Shown: one piece after another, positions 1-11,800 of the stretch
Layout of the letters: every line of letters begins with the position of its first letter
Position numbering within the stretch: position 1 is the stretch's first letter
DNA from: Jaltomata sinuosa
Taxonomy: Eukaryota; Streptophyta; Magnoliopsida; Solanales; Solanaceae
Direction: 5' to 3'
NCBI GenBank assembly: GCA_003996215.1
Contig: QJPP01002912.1
Coordinates: 636,792-700,791 of the forward strand
Length of the DNA stretch: 64,000 nt
The notes under the pieces: generated by a model
Told to the model about the DNA's origin: nothing
Databases searched by the model: none
The model's input: the letters and a program-made list of their open reading frames with translations, nothing else
Program-made: the position numbers and the translations under genes

Positions 1-640
1 GTTGAAGGGGTGGCCACAGACCCAAAAAAAATAGAAGCTATGCAATGTTGTCCAGAACCTGTGAACCTAAAACAACTAAGGGGATTTTTAGGGTGGCAGG
101 ATACTATAGGAGATTTATAAAGGGGTAAGGGGTTATTAGCAAGCCCCTTACTGATTTTCTCAAAAAGGACAATTTTCATTGGTCTAGCTTAGAAACTAAG
201 GCATTTGAAGAGTTGAAGAGAGTGTTAATCTCTGCACCCATTCTATTTTTTCATGATTTCACCATTCCATTTGTTGTGGAAACTGATGCCTGCAATGTGG
301 GCATAGGAGCAGTGTTGATGCAGAAAGGGCAACCCATTGCATACTTGAGTAAAGAGCTATCACTTAGGCACTAAACTTTATTAGTATATGACAAAGAGCT
401 ATTAGCTCTAGTCATGGCTATGAACAAGTGGACTCAGTACTTGACCCCTAGACCTTTTATTGTGAAAACTGACCAAAAGGCACTTAAGTTGATGTTAGAA
501 CAAAAGTTGCACACAGGGTCACAACTTAAATTGATAGCCAAGTTAATGCAATATGACTTCATCATTGAGTACAAAAAGGGAAAGGAAAACAAGGTGGCAG
601 ATGCACTTTTCAGACTTCCTTTAAAAGAATTAGCTGCTCT
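1..640 (+). pseudogene. Ty3/gypsy chromovirus RT end and RNase H (broken)
   Basis: This is the end of the reverse transcriptase and the RNase H domain of a gypsy polyprotein, the part that copies element RNA and degrades the template. Visible landmarks in order are the RT-thumb motif LRGFLG near base 80, the RNase H start VVETDACNVGIGAVL near 275-320, KELLALVMAMNKW near 390-430, the TDQKALK segment near 470, and the C-terminal KGKENKVADALFRLP near 575-625. Stops and small frame breaks (for example the stop after SLRH near 374) show it is dead. The left part of the element lies outside the window. It continues directly into the integrase at about 848. Confidence 0.9.
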
Positions 641-847
641 TACTTTATCCACTGTCAAAATAGACTTGCTGAAGCTCATCATGGATAGTTGGAATTCAGA
701 TCCTGAGCTGACTGAGATCATCAAAAAGTGGAAGGAGGAAAGGGTGGAGACATCATGTTATTCTTTTGTACATGACCAGCTCAAGAAAAATGAACGGTTG
801 GTGGTAGGACCAGTAGAAACTTTAAGACGAGATGATACAATTGTGGC

Positions 848-1402
848 ATGACTCTCCTATGGGGGGGGCATTCTGGGGTGGAACCTACTTATAGGAGGCT
901 GGCTAGTCTCTTTTATTGGAAGAATATGAGGGAGGACATACATAATTATATCAAGATTTGTGACATTTTCCAGAGACACAAGTATGACACTAGTCCTTAT
1001 CCTGGACTAATACAACCACTTAAGATTTCAAAATCTGCATGGAGTAGCATCAACATGGATTTCATAGAGGGGTTGCCTAAATCCAAGAGAAAAATAGTCA
1101 TTTAGGTGGTGGTAGATAGAATGACCAAATATGCACATTTCACTGGCCTTACTCATCCCTACTCAGCCAATGACATTGCAAAGTTATTCATGGAACATGT
1201 TTATAAGCTACATAGAATGCCAAAGGACATAGTTAGTGACAGGGATCCCATATTTACAAGTAAGGTATGGCAAGAGCTATTTTCTATGATGGGAGTTAAT
1301 CTCAGTACATCTACTGCATACCATTCCCAAAGTGATGGTCAGACAGATGTGGTAAATAGGTGCCTTGAGACATATCTTAGATGTTTTTGCTCTGACTCAT
1401 AA
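848..1402 (+). pseudogene. Ty3/gypsy integrase (zinc-binding and catalytic core, broken)
   Basis: This is the integrase of the same chromovirus. The N-terminal zinc-binding module is present (GGHSGVEPTYRRL, then CDIFQRHKY), but the second cysteine of the usual CxxC is phenylalanine. The core shows the first Asp in NMDFIEGLP and the second in VSDRDPIF. The catalytic Glu expected in GQTEVVNRCLE is Asp here (GQTDVVNRCLE). An in-frame stop lies at 1103-1105 between the zinc module and the core. These changes together make it certainly inactive. Confidence 0.9.
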
Positions 1403-2085
1403 ACAGACTAGTTTTATTACTTAGAAGTAGCAAAATGGTGGCACAATACAACATTCTACTCCTCAATCCAAACAACCCTTTATGAGGCTTTGTATGGACA
1501 ACCCCCTCTTTACATCTTCCTTATGCAGTAGGTGAATCTAGCTTAGAGGAAGTTGACAGAATCCTAGCAACCAGAGAATTCAAGTTCCAGCTGCTACAAT
1601 ATCATCAAAAGAGGGCACAACAAAGTATGGTGTCCCAGGCAAATAAGCACAGGTCAGATAGCAATTTAAGGAAGGTGATTAGGTATATTTGAGAATTCAT
1701 CCCTACAGACAAGTTACACTATCATGAACTCACTTTTCTAAGCTCTCTGCTAAGTACTATAGACCCTATCAAGTATTGTAAAAGGTAGGATCTATAAACT
1801 ATAAGCTTTCCTTAACCCCACAACTTTTATTGCACCCTACATTCCATGTATCCCAGTTGAAATTATGCCACAAAATTCTTGAGAAAATTAATCACCCCCA
1901 GTACTTAACCTATCTAGCCCCTACTGCCCACAACCAATTAAGATTCTTGACAGGTGCATGATTCAGAAGCAAAATAAGGTAGTGGCTCAGGTATTGATTC
2001 AATGGGACCAGATGGATGAAAAGAAGGCAACTTGGGAAGATCACAAAGCCTTAAAAATTAGATTTCCTTCGTTCCTTCCTTGAGG
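1403..2085 (+). pseudogene. Ty3/gypsy integrase C-terminus with chromodomain remnant
   Basis: Three-frame reading gives the expected tail of a chromovirus pol: an ALYGQPP motif near 1490, a segment resembling RILATREFKFQLLQYHQKRA near 1560-1620, LHPTFHVSQLK near 1830-1860, and a chromodomain-like end (VLIQWDQMDEKKATWEDHKAL) near 1990-2055 closing at FPSFLP. The chromodomain places the element in the chromovirus branch, probably Tekay/Del-like. Several stops and shifts break it. Confidence 0.8.
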
Positions 2086-2512
2086 TCAAAGAACATTTTA
2101 TAATGAAAGGTCTGATACAAAGTAGAAAAATAAGAGCTAAGAAGTGTGGTACATATGGATAGTGGAGCTACACGTGGTAGTTAAGTTAGTTAAGGGTGAG
2201 CTGGCAAGAAGAAGTGAGAATATACAATTATCCCCTGAGTATTTACTAATATGTTTTCCTATTTACATAATGACCCCACTTTAATATTTAAGTACATTTA
2301 TGTTATGCTAGTTAGTTACGGAATGTTAGAGATGTAGTGGATAGATGATGCCAGGTGTGTACTGGTTTTCCATCATATATATTGTACTGAGTTCCTGAGT
2401 AATGAATAAGAAATATTCACTATCTTAACTTTGCCCTAGTTAGCTTCTTTTCCTCTTAGCAGTCTCTTTGAGCTGGTTTTTAAGCTCTCAATTTCCAGGT
2501 TCTTATTAGTTC
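2086..2512 (+). other. 3' noncoding sequence or LTR remnant of the first gypsy element
   Basis: No gene is visible. The stretch follows the chromodomain and contains features common in LTR ends (a TATATATTGTACTGAG stretch and AATGAATAAG near 2405). I found no clean TG...CA boundary or second LTR copy in the window, so the assignment is weak. The CACTA-related sequence begins somewhere between here and 2513, and no CACTA 5' terminus is visible. Confidence 0.35.
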
Positions 2513-3620
2513 TTGAAGGTAAGTTTTTTAAGTTAAGTTGATAGTTTATATTGTTAGTTTTGGGTTATAATCTTGAAATATTAGTTTTCAACTTTAGGTT
2601 TTTTTTAAATTTGAATTTTATAGGTTCTTGAATTAGGTACTTGAATTGGAAACTTTGAATTTGAATTAGGTTTTTGAATTAATTTTGGATTTTGAGTTAT
2701 AATCTTGAATTAGTTTTTAACTTTAGTTTCTTCATTAAGGTCCTTGAAGTTTAGTCTTTTTAAGTTACATATTTTTAAATTAAGTTTTTTTAAGTTAAGT
2801 TTGTTAGTTTATATTGTTAGTTTTGGGTTATAATCTTAAAATATTAGTTTTCAACTTTAGGTTCTTTTTGAACTTGGATTATATAGGTTCTTAAATTAGG
2901 TACTTGAATTAGAAACTTAGAATTTGAATTAGGTTCTTGAATTAGTTTTAGATTTTGAGTTATAATCTTGAATTAGTTTTCAACTTTAGGTTCTTGATTT
3001 AGTTCCTTGAAGGTAAGTCTTTTTATATTTAGTTTTTTTAAGTTAAGTTTGTTAGTTTATATTGTTAATTTTGGGTTATAATCTTTAAATATTAGTTTTT
3101 AACTTTAGGTTCTTCTTTGAACTTGAAGTATATAGCTTCTTGAATTTGAAATTAAGTTCTTGAATTTCATTATAACTTGAATTTGGAATTAGGTACTTGA
3201 ATTAGGTTCTTGAATTAGTTTTGGATTTTGAGTTATAATCTTGAATTAGTTTTCAACTTTAGGTTCTTGATTTAGGTCCTTAAAGGTAAGTCTTTTTAAG
3301 TTAAGTTTTTTTTTTAAGTTAAGTTTATTAGTTTATATTGTTAGTTTTGGGTTATAATCTTGAAATATTAATTTTCAAATTTTGGTTCTTTTTTGAAGTT
3401 GAATTATATAGGTTCTTGAATTAAGTACTTGAATTTGAAATTAAGTTCTTAAATTTCATTATAACTTGAATTAGGTTCTTGAATTAGTTTTGGGTTTTGA
3501 GTTATAATCTTGAATTAGTTTTGGGTTTTGAGTTATAATCTTGAATTAGTTTTCAACTTTAGATTAGGTTAGTGTTAGTTTTGAATTAGGTTCTTGAAAT
3601 TGAAAATTTTGAATTAGTTT
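2513..3620 (+). repeat. AT-rich ~260-bp tandem array upstream of the CACTA gene
   Basis: Four imperfect tandem units are anchored by the same phrase, AGTTTATATTGTTAG or near variants, at 2543, 2806, 3054 and 3330, giving spacings of 263, 248 and 276 bp. Three units carry GGTAAGT next to a CTTGAAG/CTTAAAG phrase (near 2518, 3012 and 3289), which looks like a splice donor. The array ends just before GCATACAG and the ATG at 3637, so it may be a tandemly expanded leader intron. It encodes nothing. Confidence 0.8.
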
Positions 3621-3636
3621 TGGGTTATGCATACAG

Positions 3637-4393
3637 ATGTCATCAGGTGATTGTGATCGAGGTCGTCCTAGTAAGAGTACTAGAAATTCTAGTAAGCCTA
3701 GGAAGAGCTCTAGGACGCCTATAGATCTTGACCATATTCTAGGCCGTCTTTCATTTTCGCCATAGATTTGCTCTTCTCCACCAGTGTCTATCTCCTATGG
3801 CACTGGCATTCCCGCAGATTATCATGGTCCTAGACCCACTACTTCTCATCATCACACTTTCATGTCTACACCCATTATGCCTCTGCCACATGGCAACGGG
3901 ACTATCATATTATCATCTAGTACTCCATCCCCACGTGATTCTTCTTCCCCCCAAATATTAGGCTTGCGACTTAGAGATACCAACTCTGAGTCTGACACAT
4001 AGACATATACTCCCCCATTGACTCGGTGTTATACACTTCTGCCATTACCTACATCAACACTTTCTGAGGAGGAAGAGGAGGTGGATCTGAGACCCGACAA
4101 GAAGGACGCCATTGGTAGAGTCTTGATTCAGCTTGATGGATCATCGTAAGTTTTTTTCTAAATTGATAAGTTTGTTTTGTTTTTTCATCTTAATTAATTA
4201 TTTATGACTTGACATGCTTATTATGTTCTTTACAGGTGGTATCCCACAAAAGAGCCCAAACGTGCTCTAAAGGAGGCAATTAGGAGACTTTATCAAGAAC
4301 CTTGGCACTCCTGGTAGGAAATTCCAGAAGCGATCAAACAGGCCATGTTTGATGAGTTTAAGGTATATACATATATATTAAATTTTCATAATA

Positions 4394-4452
<59 letters not shown>

Positions 4453-5545
4453 TCTAACACTATTTATTTCTCTCTTTCAGACAATGTGTACTTGGAAGCA
4501 AAAGTACAATAATATTATTTCTACTACTTTCGAGAGAAAGGTCGGTGTTAGGCTATCCCAATGGCTTAAAAGAGTTCGGGATACTAAAAAGTGTGGATCT
4601 TGGCTTCTACCTCATCTTCATGAGTAGCTTAAAGAATATTGAAATTCGTAAGAGTTCAGAGCATTGTCTAAACAATCCAAGAAAGTCAGAAGCAGTGTCA
4701 AAGGTGGATCATTACACACTATGGGTGCAAAGAGTGTAGCGAACATTGAAAGGGAAATGGTAAGTAATAATATTAACCTTTTAACTTATATATTTATATA
4801 AACTTGATTAAACAATATTAATTACTTGATTATGTTTTTTTTGTTTGCAAGAGAAGGAATTGGGGCGCCCTCCGACTCAGGCTGAGGTCTTTCGGAGAGG
4901 CCACGTAAGAGAGAAAAAAAATGCTTTAGATCCAGATGTATGGGTTGAGAAGAGGTCTCAAGACGCCTATGAAAGTTTTAAATTTTAGATATAATTAAAG
5001 TACTAACATATATATATCTATATATCTATTTATTATGTATATATTATAATTTTTATTTTTTAATATGCAGGATGAGTTTAGACGTGTCTTGTCTGAGTAC
5101 AACCAGACTCAACATGGTCAGGGCTTGTCGACCTAGCCTACAAAGGAGGAAGCCACTCAAATGTGGACCGAAAAATTAGCGGGGGGAGACAAAAGGGGAG
5201 AGTCTATAGTCTAGGCTCTAGGAATGATGTGCGATGCATCCAGTCAGAACTGGCAGATATTAGATCCTCGCACCAGGATGAGGCAGTTGATGGTGTTCAG
5301 CTTACACATATGTCACAGTAGATCACATAGCTTACTCAGGCCTTGGAAGAATCTGAGAGAAAATGGGCTGAGACCGATAAAGATATATCCAGTACCGTCG
5401 AGTCTCTTAAAGAACAAGTATCTTCCTTGATTGCTCATCGTCGACATAGTACAAATCATACTCCTTCTCCTCGTCATCAAGTGACGATGTGACTGAGCAT
5501 AGTGATAATGAGGAGGAGTATGTAGATACTACCCTTCATTAGGAT
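3637..5545 (+). pseudogene. CACTA (En/Spm-like) Transposase_24-type gene, five exons, broken
   Basis: Reads as a plant CACTA accessory transposase (Transposase_24, PF03004-like). Probable exons: 3637-4145 (Ser/Thr-rich start, then an acidic EEEEEVDLRP run); 4236-4362 (WYPTKEPKRALKEAIRRLYQ); 4481-4759 (TMCTWKQKY, ERKVGVRLSQWLKRVRD, then after a frameshift VKGGSLHTMGAKSVANIE); about 4849-4980 (KELGRPPTQAEVFRRGHVR); about 5071-5545 (DEFRRVLSEYNQTQ and a heptad-rich tail ALEESERKWAETDKD). Most junctions have GT/AG; the fourth donor is unclear. The hallmark SLHT-G and ELGR-PT-AEVFR-H motifs support the family. Stops at 3763, 4000 and 4315 and the exon 3 shift show it is dead. The element's catalytic TNP2-type transposase is not in the window. 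Confidence 0.82.
4397..4450. repeat. (AT)n microsatellite in the second intron of the CACTA gene
   Basis: An almost pure AT dinucleotide run of about 54 bases within the intron between 4362 and 4481. Likely to vary in length between individuals. Confidence 0.97.
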
Positions 5546-5799
5546 TGACTCATTTAGTTTATTTCCCTATACTTTTTGACATTTTGTCATTTTGATACTT
5601 TTTTAAAGTTATTCCATACTTTGTAGGTCATTTTGGTGGACCTTTATGTGATTAGTCATCTTATTAGTTGTAATTTAATTTCTTGTTTATGTCGTAGTTA
5701 TTTTATAATTGTTGTGGCAACAATTAGTGTTGCTTTGGGCTGTATTAAATTTATTTTGTAACTTGGCAAGTGGTGCATTTTGAAAATACAGGTTTCTGC

Positions 5800-6182
5800 A
5801 TCTGGGAAAAATACAGAAAAGCGACGAACAGGGTCTTTTTTGTCTGTCACTTTTCTGGAATTTTTAAAACAAATTCCTAAAAAAAGCGATGATGTCCATC
5901 GCTTTTAAAAAAAAATTTATCAGAAAAAGTGACGTTGTCCATCACTTTGTTCATCAAGTTCAAGAACAAAGCAACAGACGATGTCGCTTTCTTAAAAAAA
6001 ACATCACTTTTAGCTTTACCTCATTGTCCATCACTTATTAAGTGACGGTGTCCATCACTTTTGGAAAAGCGACTGACCACTTTCTCACGAAAATGAGTCT
6101 GTCGCTTTTCTGTCGCTTGTGGCCAAAAAAGTAACAGACATCGTCTCTTTTAGCCATCTCTTTTAGGCTTTTTTTAGTAGTG
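5800..6182 (+). repeat. CACTA 3' subterminal repeats and terminus
   Basis: Many copies of a short module run in both orientations: AAAGCGATG, TGTCCATCGCTTTT, AAAGTGACG and TGTCCATCACTTT. Several pair as hairpins, for example around 5884-5908 and 6033-6062. The block ends in TTTTTTTAGTAGTG at 6182, the reverse complement of a CACTAC-type terminus. Dense subterminal repeats that bind the transposase are typical of CACTA elements. The next three bases (GGA, 6183-6185) would be one copy of the 3-bp target duplication; the other copy is not identified because the 5' end is not visible. Confidence 0.8.
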
Positions 6183-7539
6183 GGAGCTTTGTGGAGTCCT
6201 AGTCCCTAGTTGGTTCTAAGGGACACTTTCCCTTTTGTATTGAAACTTGTTGCTCAACTCTGTAGCCTTTTTTATTCTTTTTTGTGTGTAATTGTACTGT
6301 CCCTTAGAGGGTTTTATAGTTTGAATAAAGAGTTTTTCTTGAGTGCCCTTTTTGTGTTTATCTCGAGAGTTATACCTTTTTATTATTTCTTTTTCTAGCA
6401 ATTTTGTCTCTCGTAACAACACGAAAAAATTGTCATTTAGTGCCTCTCTTTCGAGCTTGGCCTCGCAAAACCATTCAGCCTTTGTCGGCCTTTTCTTTCG
6501 AAAAGGCACTCATTGTTGTCCTTTCGCATGGGTCTCTGAAAATACCAATGAGGGGTATATCTTATCTCAGACCTTTTTTTATTTTTGCAGGTGGAATTTT
6601 TGGGCTGATAAGTATCGGGAATATAAATGGAGAGTGAGAGTATGTGCTAACTAATTTTTATCTTTGCTCGATCTTCGATCCATCTGGTCATCAAAATTCG
6701 ACCAAGGGCGTTATAGCATATTTTATACCTTATTATATCGAGGAGGTATCCCTTTAATTTTTATATTGCTGAGCATCTAAGTCCGGACGTCTTCAAGATA
6801 GTTTAGCGCGTAGCCTTAGAGCATTAAACTCTGGATAGCCAATTTCAGCCTCATGGACAATATTTTAGGAACTAATATTTCATATGAGTTAAATTTAATA
6901 AGGTCTCATGTTCAGGCGCATGAGACCAAGCATGTGGTGACATGGTCTCGGGTTTTCTTCGCAATCGAATGATCAATTCGTGTGGTTCCCGTGCATGCGC
7001 TTCTAGGGGAGGTCATGTGGGAGGCGCTCACACCGATGAAAGCACATTACTGGTCCATATTATGGGGTTGTGTGTACTTCCATTATGGCTTTTTGCGTGA
7101 GATTTGAAGTCGCAGTGTCATTCCTCTTTCGATGATTGGGGAAACTGCCCGTGGGTGTTTTTCCCCTTTCAGCCTCTTAAGGACGGGCGGCCTGGCCCTA
7201 GAAGTCTCGGTCTTTGCCAGCGGTCTTTTTAATTTTATTATAGATTTTTGCTCTGATAATTAAAAAGAAATTTAAAACCAGAAGCATAACGCTAACATCT
7301 TCGAGTCTTTTATTCATTCACTTGTCATTGGCCATTATTTTTTCAATAGGAGAGAAAAACTAAAACTTTCCTAATTTTTCCCTGGAAGTCCCTACTGCTA
7401 CCTCGTTAAAAACCTTGCCATAAAAACCCTTTTTGGAATAAAAACTGGGCGAGAGAAAAAAGAGTGTAGCTTGTCTTTTCGAGTCTTGCACTATGACTTT
7501 CATACCTGTAAAAAATACTTGAAACCTAGAAACCGTAAG
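6183..7539. other. Noncoding, probably LTR of the older gypsy element
   Basis: I see no gene. It lies just beyond the 3' end of the - strand gag at 7605-8205. On the - strand, 7380-7480 reads as an ACTCTTTTTTCTCTCGCCC / GGGTTTTTATGGCAAGG / TTTTTAACGAGG block, of the kind found near LTRs of plant retroelements. An AATAAAG occurs at 6324 on the + strand. No second copy is in the window, so the boundaries cannot be set. Confidence 0.35.
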
Positions 7540-7604
7540 TTAAATAAAATACGAGGGGAAGAAGTGACCTGGTGTGTCAGAATTGAAGGTCAGATAATTG
7601 TCTT

Positions 7605-8205
7605 TTAAGGAGCTCCTGGCCCGGCTGATGCCTGTCCACCGTCGATGCCTTTCCCATAATGTCCCTTGGCTCGCTCGTTGAGGAATTCTTTGAGATGTCC
7701 ACCTTTGATCAACTTGGCTACAACCTCCCAAAGATTGCGGCAATCCCCAGTGTCATGTCTATACGTCCTATGAAATTCACACCAAGAGGTTATATTCCTT
7801 GCATTCGAGTTTAACCGAAGGGGTTTTAGGAACTTGACTCCTTTGATATATCGAATTGCCAAGACTAGCCTCGTGGGGCTAAAATTAAAGGAATGTTTTA
7901 AGAGCATAGGTGCATTATTAATGGTGTACACTATGGGTTTTGCCACCTTTTGAGACTGCAACTCCTTCCGTGAAGGTTCCTTGTCCGTCCTTCAATCATG
8001 CCGAGACTGGTCTGATCCTCAGAACCCACTATTTCTATTGCTACCAGCTTTAACTTCCATCGAGTATGGAGTGTAGCATCATTGAGTTGGTTCCTTCAAA
8101 TCGTTTCATTGCTCAGGGTTCCTTACTGACCTATCCCTCGAGTTCTATGAGCTCTTTTGGGATTTTGAGTCACTTCATATCTGCAGAGCCTTCCTATTAA
8201 TTCGC
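7605..8205 (-). pseudogene. Older gypsy gag, 3' part
   Basis: The - strand reads as the C-terminal half of a gypsy gag. After frame shifts it shows a knuckle-like CEFHRTYRHDTGDC, then LWEVVAKLIKGGHLKEFLNERAKG and a Gly-rich end. The gag would coat element RNA in the particle. It is continuous with 19127-19699 once element A is removed: both ends carry TTCGC, and the reading passes from DDCRR into LIGRLCRYEV at the join. No protease or RT follows, so this element may have been gag-only or may have lost pol. Confidence 0.8.
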
Positions 8206-9580
8206 TGATGATGTTCACAAATACTCTGTTGTAGGAGGTGGTAACGATCGTTCTACAAAACAATAAATATACCCAATGAGTGTCGGGGCGTATTCACAGA
8301 GAATGGAGTGATGATTCGCTAAGAAATCATTGAATAGTAATCACTAAAGTGAGTCAATGTTCAAACAACGAAAAGTAATATTTAGGGGAATAAGGATTGT
8401 GAAATCAATGTATTAATTTCAACACAAGAGTAATGTAAACACGATTTGTTTATCAATGAGAAGGAAGACTAGGGGTATGCTTTTGATGGGGTTCTACAAA
8501 GGGTTAGGAACTTGATTAATTACACAGAATTTCGATTATCATTATGGGTAACTTGGTTCTAGGTATATTTGACAGTATTTCGACCCTCCAAATATATTAC
8601 CATGGCCTTTGCTCAATAACCATAGCTTTACCATAAAACAACCAATTCAATGCTTGGGGAATCACACTATTTCTAGCTTAGATTCTTAGATGGGTATTTC
8701 CTTCGATCAAACTATTTCTAGCCTTAATCTAAGGTGAAAATCTCAAATTCCCACTATTGAATTCCTATCCGAATTATGAACTCCTCTTTAAAGCAAGAAC
8801 ACAATTAAGTAAACTCAATCAATGTTTGCAACCATCAATTTTATAATTAAATTATAAAGAATTCAATAGACACATACTAAATAATCAATAATAAGCACAA
8901 TTAATCAATACCCATATCTAAATTCAAACACCCATCATGAACATACCTCTAGATAGGGAATTAGCTATTCATATTAAGGAAATAAGAGGATATACCAAAT
9001 GGGTAATTCAGATTTCCATTCATATTCAAAGCTAAGCTCTAAATCCAAGCTCAAATCCTTACAAAATAGTGATTTCAATTGGAGAAGATGAAAAGAGAAG
9101 AGTGTACTCTCAATATCTTTCTCGGGAAAAGTAAAATTAAAATTCTCTATCAGGTACACACCCCAAAATGGGTTTTAGAAGCTTCACAATACGCCGCATG
9201 ACTTGGACAAAAATACCCCTTGGGGCTAGTGCAATCAATGTGCGACGCGATGTACGATTGTACCCTCGATTATGCGGCTCGCATGCTGCTCCTTTTCCAA
9301 CCAGTAATGTCAGCTACTGGGGTGGTGAGGTGCAAAGGGGGTGCAGTTCGTATGCTGCATTGTGCGGCTCGCACCCCTCGGCATTTTCTTCCTTTTTTTT
9401 TGGTCACCTTCACACTTCAACTTCTTTTTGAGTTCTTTGGTCAATTCCTTTGCTTTCTTCTCTAGACTAAGAGTACCTATATTTTCATCAATAAAGACCA
9501 TAAATACCTCTAATTCTCATCAAAACTTGCAATAATTCATGAATAAAGGCTCAATAAAGTTGTACATTACCAACTTATCA
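8206..9580 (-). repeat. 3' LTR of element A
   Basis: About 1.37 kb, matching 17733-19121 along its length; on the - strand it starts TGATAAGTTGG (at 9580) and ends in CA at 8206. The first 190-390 bases (- strand) hold the cluster of GTGCGACGCG and TGCGGCTCGCA motifs at 9190-9390. Just outside, on the internal side, the - strand reads GTTTGGGGATT, the likely polypurine tract for second-strand priming. Confidence 0.9.
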
Positions 9581-11800
9581 AATCCCCAAACATTAACTAT
9601 TGTTTCTCCTCAAGAAAGATACTCACAACATAAGAAATGAATTAGGTTTTAAAACACAGAGGGTGACCACAAGATTAATCTAAACTCTAAAACTAATAAA
9701 ATAACAAACAAAAGAATCAAATAAAAAGACTCAACTATAATGCTCATCTCAATTTGTATCACCAAACTCTCAAGGCAAGTGCTCATTTCAAAACGTTTCT
9801 AAAAAAGGACTTCATTTCTCATTCAAAAGCAGGGGGATTTTTTATTCAAAACAAGATATTCCAGCTTCTCAAGTTATTGGCATTGACCTTCAAGGTTTGC
9901 CTCGAGATTCGCCACACAACTTGTCTCATTCATTCCTCTCAATTAAAATAGAGACTTCATCATTCATTTCAAGTGTGCGATGACACTCACTACAAGAGAG
10001 AATCCCACTCACAATCATGCAATTCACATTAAAGAGGGATTATAAGAGAACCAAAAGGACTCTCGCTCTCTCAAAGAAGTTAGAGTGCACACGCATTAAA
10101 CCATAGGCTTGCCCTTTATGTAATATGCCACTAATGTAGAGTTACCAAGCTCAGAATCACTAAGGACTTGCGGGTTACAATGTTGGCTAGGATTAAGGTG
10201 AGGATTGCATTTGACTCAAGTGACTAAACCTCCCTAACGCTCCTTGTGATTATTCAAAACACCACTGACATTTTGAACATTAACTTCACCTTATTTCTCC
10301 CTCTCACAACCCAAGTTTCCCTTCAACTTGATCATTCCACATCCTTTTATTACTTTCACTTGGCAGCACCAATTTTCTTTTCATTTTGCTCATTTTATTG
10401 GAAAATTTGAAGCAATTTTCATTTTAGGCATATGGTGCTACCTTGCATTGAAATGCTTCTCTTTTCTTCTCCACACTTTGTACATACACCCCCAAACTTA
10501 GGCCTTTACCTATGTTATCATTTCAATTCCCCCCCCCAAACATAGGCTTTTAGACTATATTTCACCTTCGAGTCATTAGGGAGGATGGGTGAAAAATTTG
10601 AGGTTTCAAAAAGGGTCAAGGTATCTAACAAGGTACCGAAGAAAGGTCACAAGATCAAATGGGATTTCTAGAATCAATGTAAAGGGAAGTCAATTTGGGT
10701 GAAGGTACTTATTCAAAAAAGGTCAAAGGTCATCTTCAAAGCTTGGTGACATCTAAGATTTTGCCTAGAGTCACATTCAGGGAATGTTCTACAAAACACA
10801 AATATACATGAACGAGGTAATCCTTACCACACAAGGCATAACAACACAAGAATTTCAAAATTAGTCTCATAATTAATTGGGACAAATGACTTTTGACAAG
10901 CTATTTCGAGTTTTTTTACATATTTGTTTGTAAATCGATCGAGCCAAAAAGGGAATGTCTAAGTCATGACAAGAGAATGCTTAAGCAAAAATCATTTTCC
11001 CATATTTCCTTTAATTTGCAAAACTTCTTGCCAAGAAATTTTTTGGTGGGACCATTTCGAGACAAGCAAAATATGGACTCAATTTAAACTAAAACTTGGC
11101 ATTTTCCTTAAGAAAGTCGCCTCTCAATCTTTCATAGGGAAATACCAACCCGGTTTGACACTAAAAATCAACAAAGGAAAATAATTTTCTCCTTGGGAAA
11201 TAACCGTGCTATGAATAAAACCCTTGTAGTTTATTCCACTATGCTACTATTATCAAGGCGATCAAAATTAAAGCACTCATGAATTATTTGAAATCAAGAC
11301 TTGGTGTAGACACTAAGCGCATTTGCAAAGCATGGGTAGTGAAATAATAGATAGTGTAGGACCAACCCAGTAATATGGCAACTCAAGAAACACATAAAAT
11401 AAGCCTGACAAGGGCATATTTTAAGCACTAAGAAAATAAAAGGCCTGGCAAGGGCAATATCATAATCATCCAAACTATGCCCGACAAGAGCCAAATTGTC
11501 AAACATGAAAGAAAATATGTCAAGGACCAATAAGGGCAATAAAAATAATATCTCAATGCCCAACACGGGCAACCAAACACAATAATTAATAATGTAATAA
11601 ACCACCTACCCCACAAGAATAAAGCATTTCCCTAAATGCTTAAGCTCAAACAAGTAAGGGAAAGGTGCAAAAACTCCCTGTACGGGCTACTCCTCCTCAT
11701 CCTCCTCATGATCCGTCGGCTTTGAACTGGTACTTATTCTTCCCTAGCGCGAGTGTGTGGTGAATTACGACTCAAAGAGCGCCTTTTAGAGTCCTGGATC
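9581..11800 (-). other. 3' noncoding region of element A
   Basis: Lies between ORF2 and the 3' LTR. No convincing coding sequence. It holds the polypurine tract at about 9581-9592, a near-duplicate CCCCCAAACTTAGGC / CCCCCAAACATAGGC pair at 10489-10548, and the GCCCGACAAGGGCA array at 11403-11571. Open stretches here are short and show no family resemblance. Confidence 0.6.
11403..11571 (-). repeat. Five spaced copies of a GCCNGACAAGGGCA motif
   Basis: Copies start at 11403 (GCCTGACAAGGGCA), 11443 (GCCTGGCAAGGGCA), 11479 (GCCCGACAAGAGCC), 11525 (GACCAATAAGGGCA) and 11558 (GCCCAACACGGGCA). Spacing is 33-46 bp with unrelated AT-rich sequence between. Each has complementary ends (TGCCC...GGGCA). 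Position is just 3' of ORF2. Confidence 0.75.

Noticed and set aside
6216..6509. 97-codon - strand open stretch rich in Lys/Glu
   Set aside because: Overlaps two + strand open stretches, lies in low-complexity T-rich sequence, has no domain, and looks like chance.
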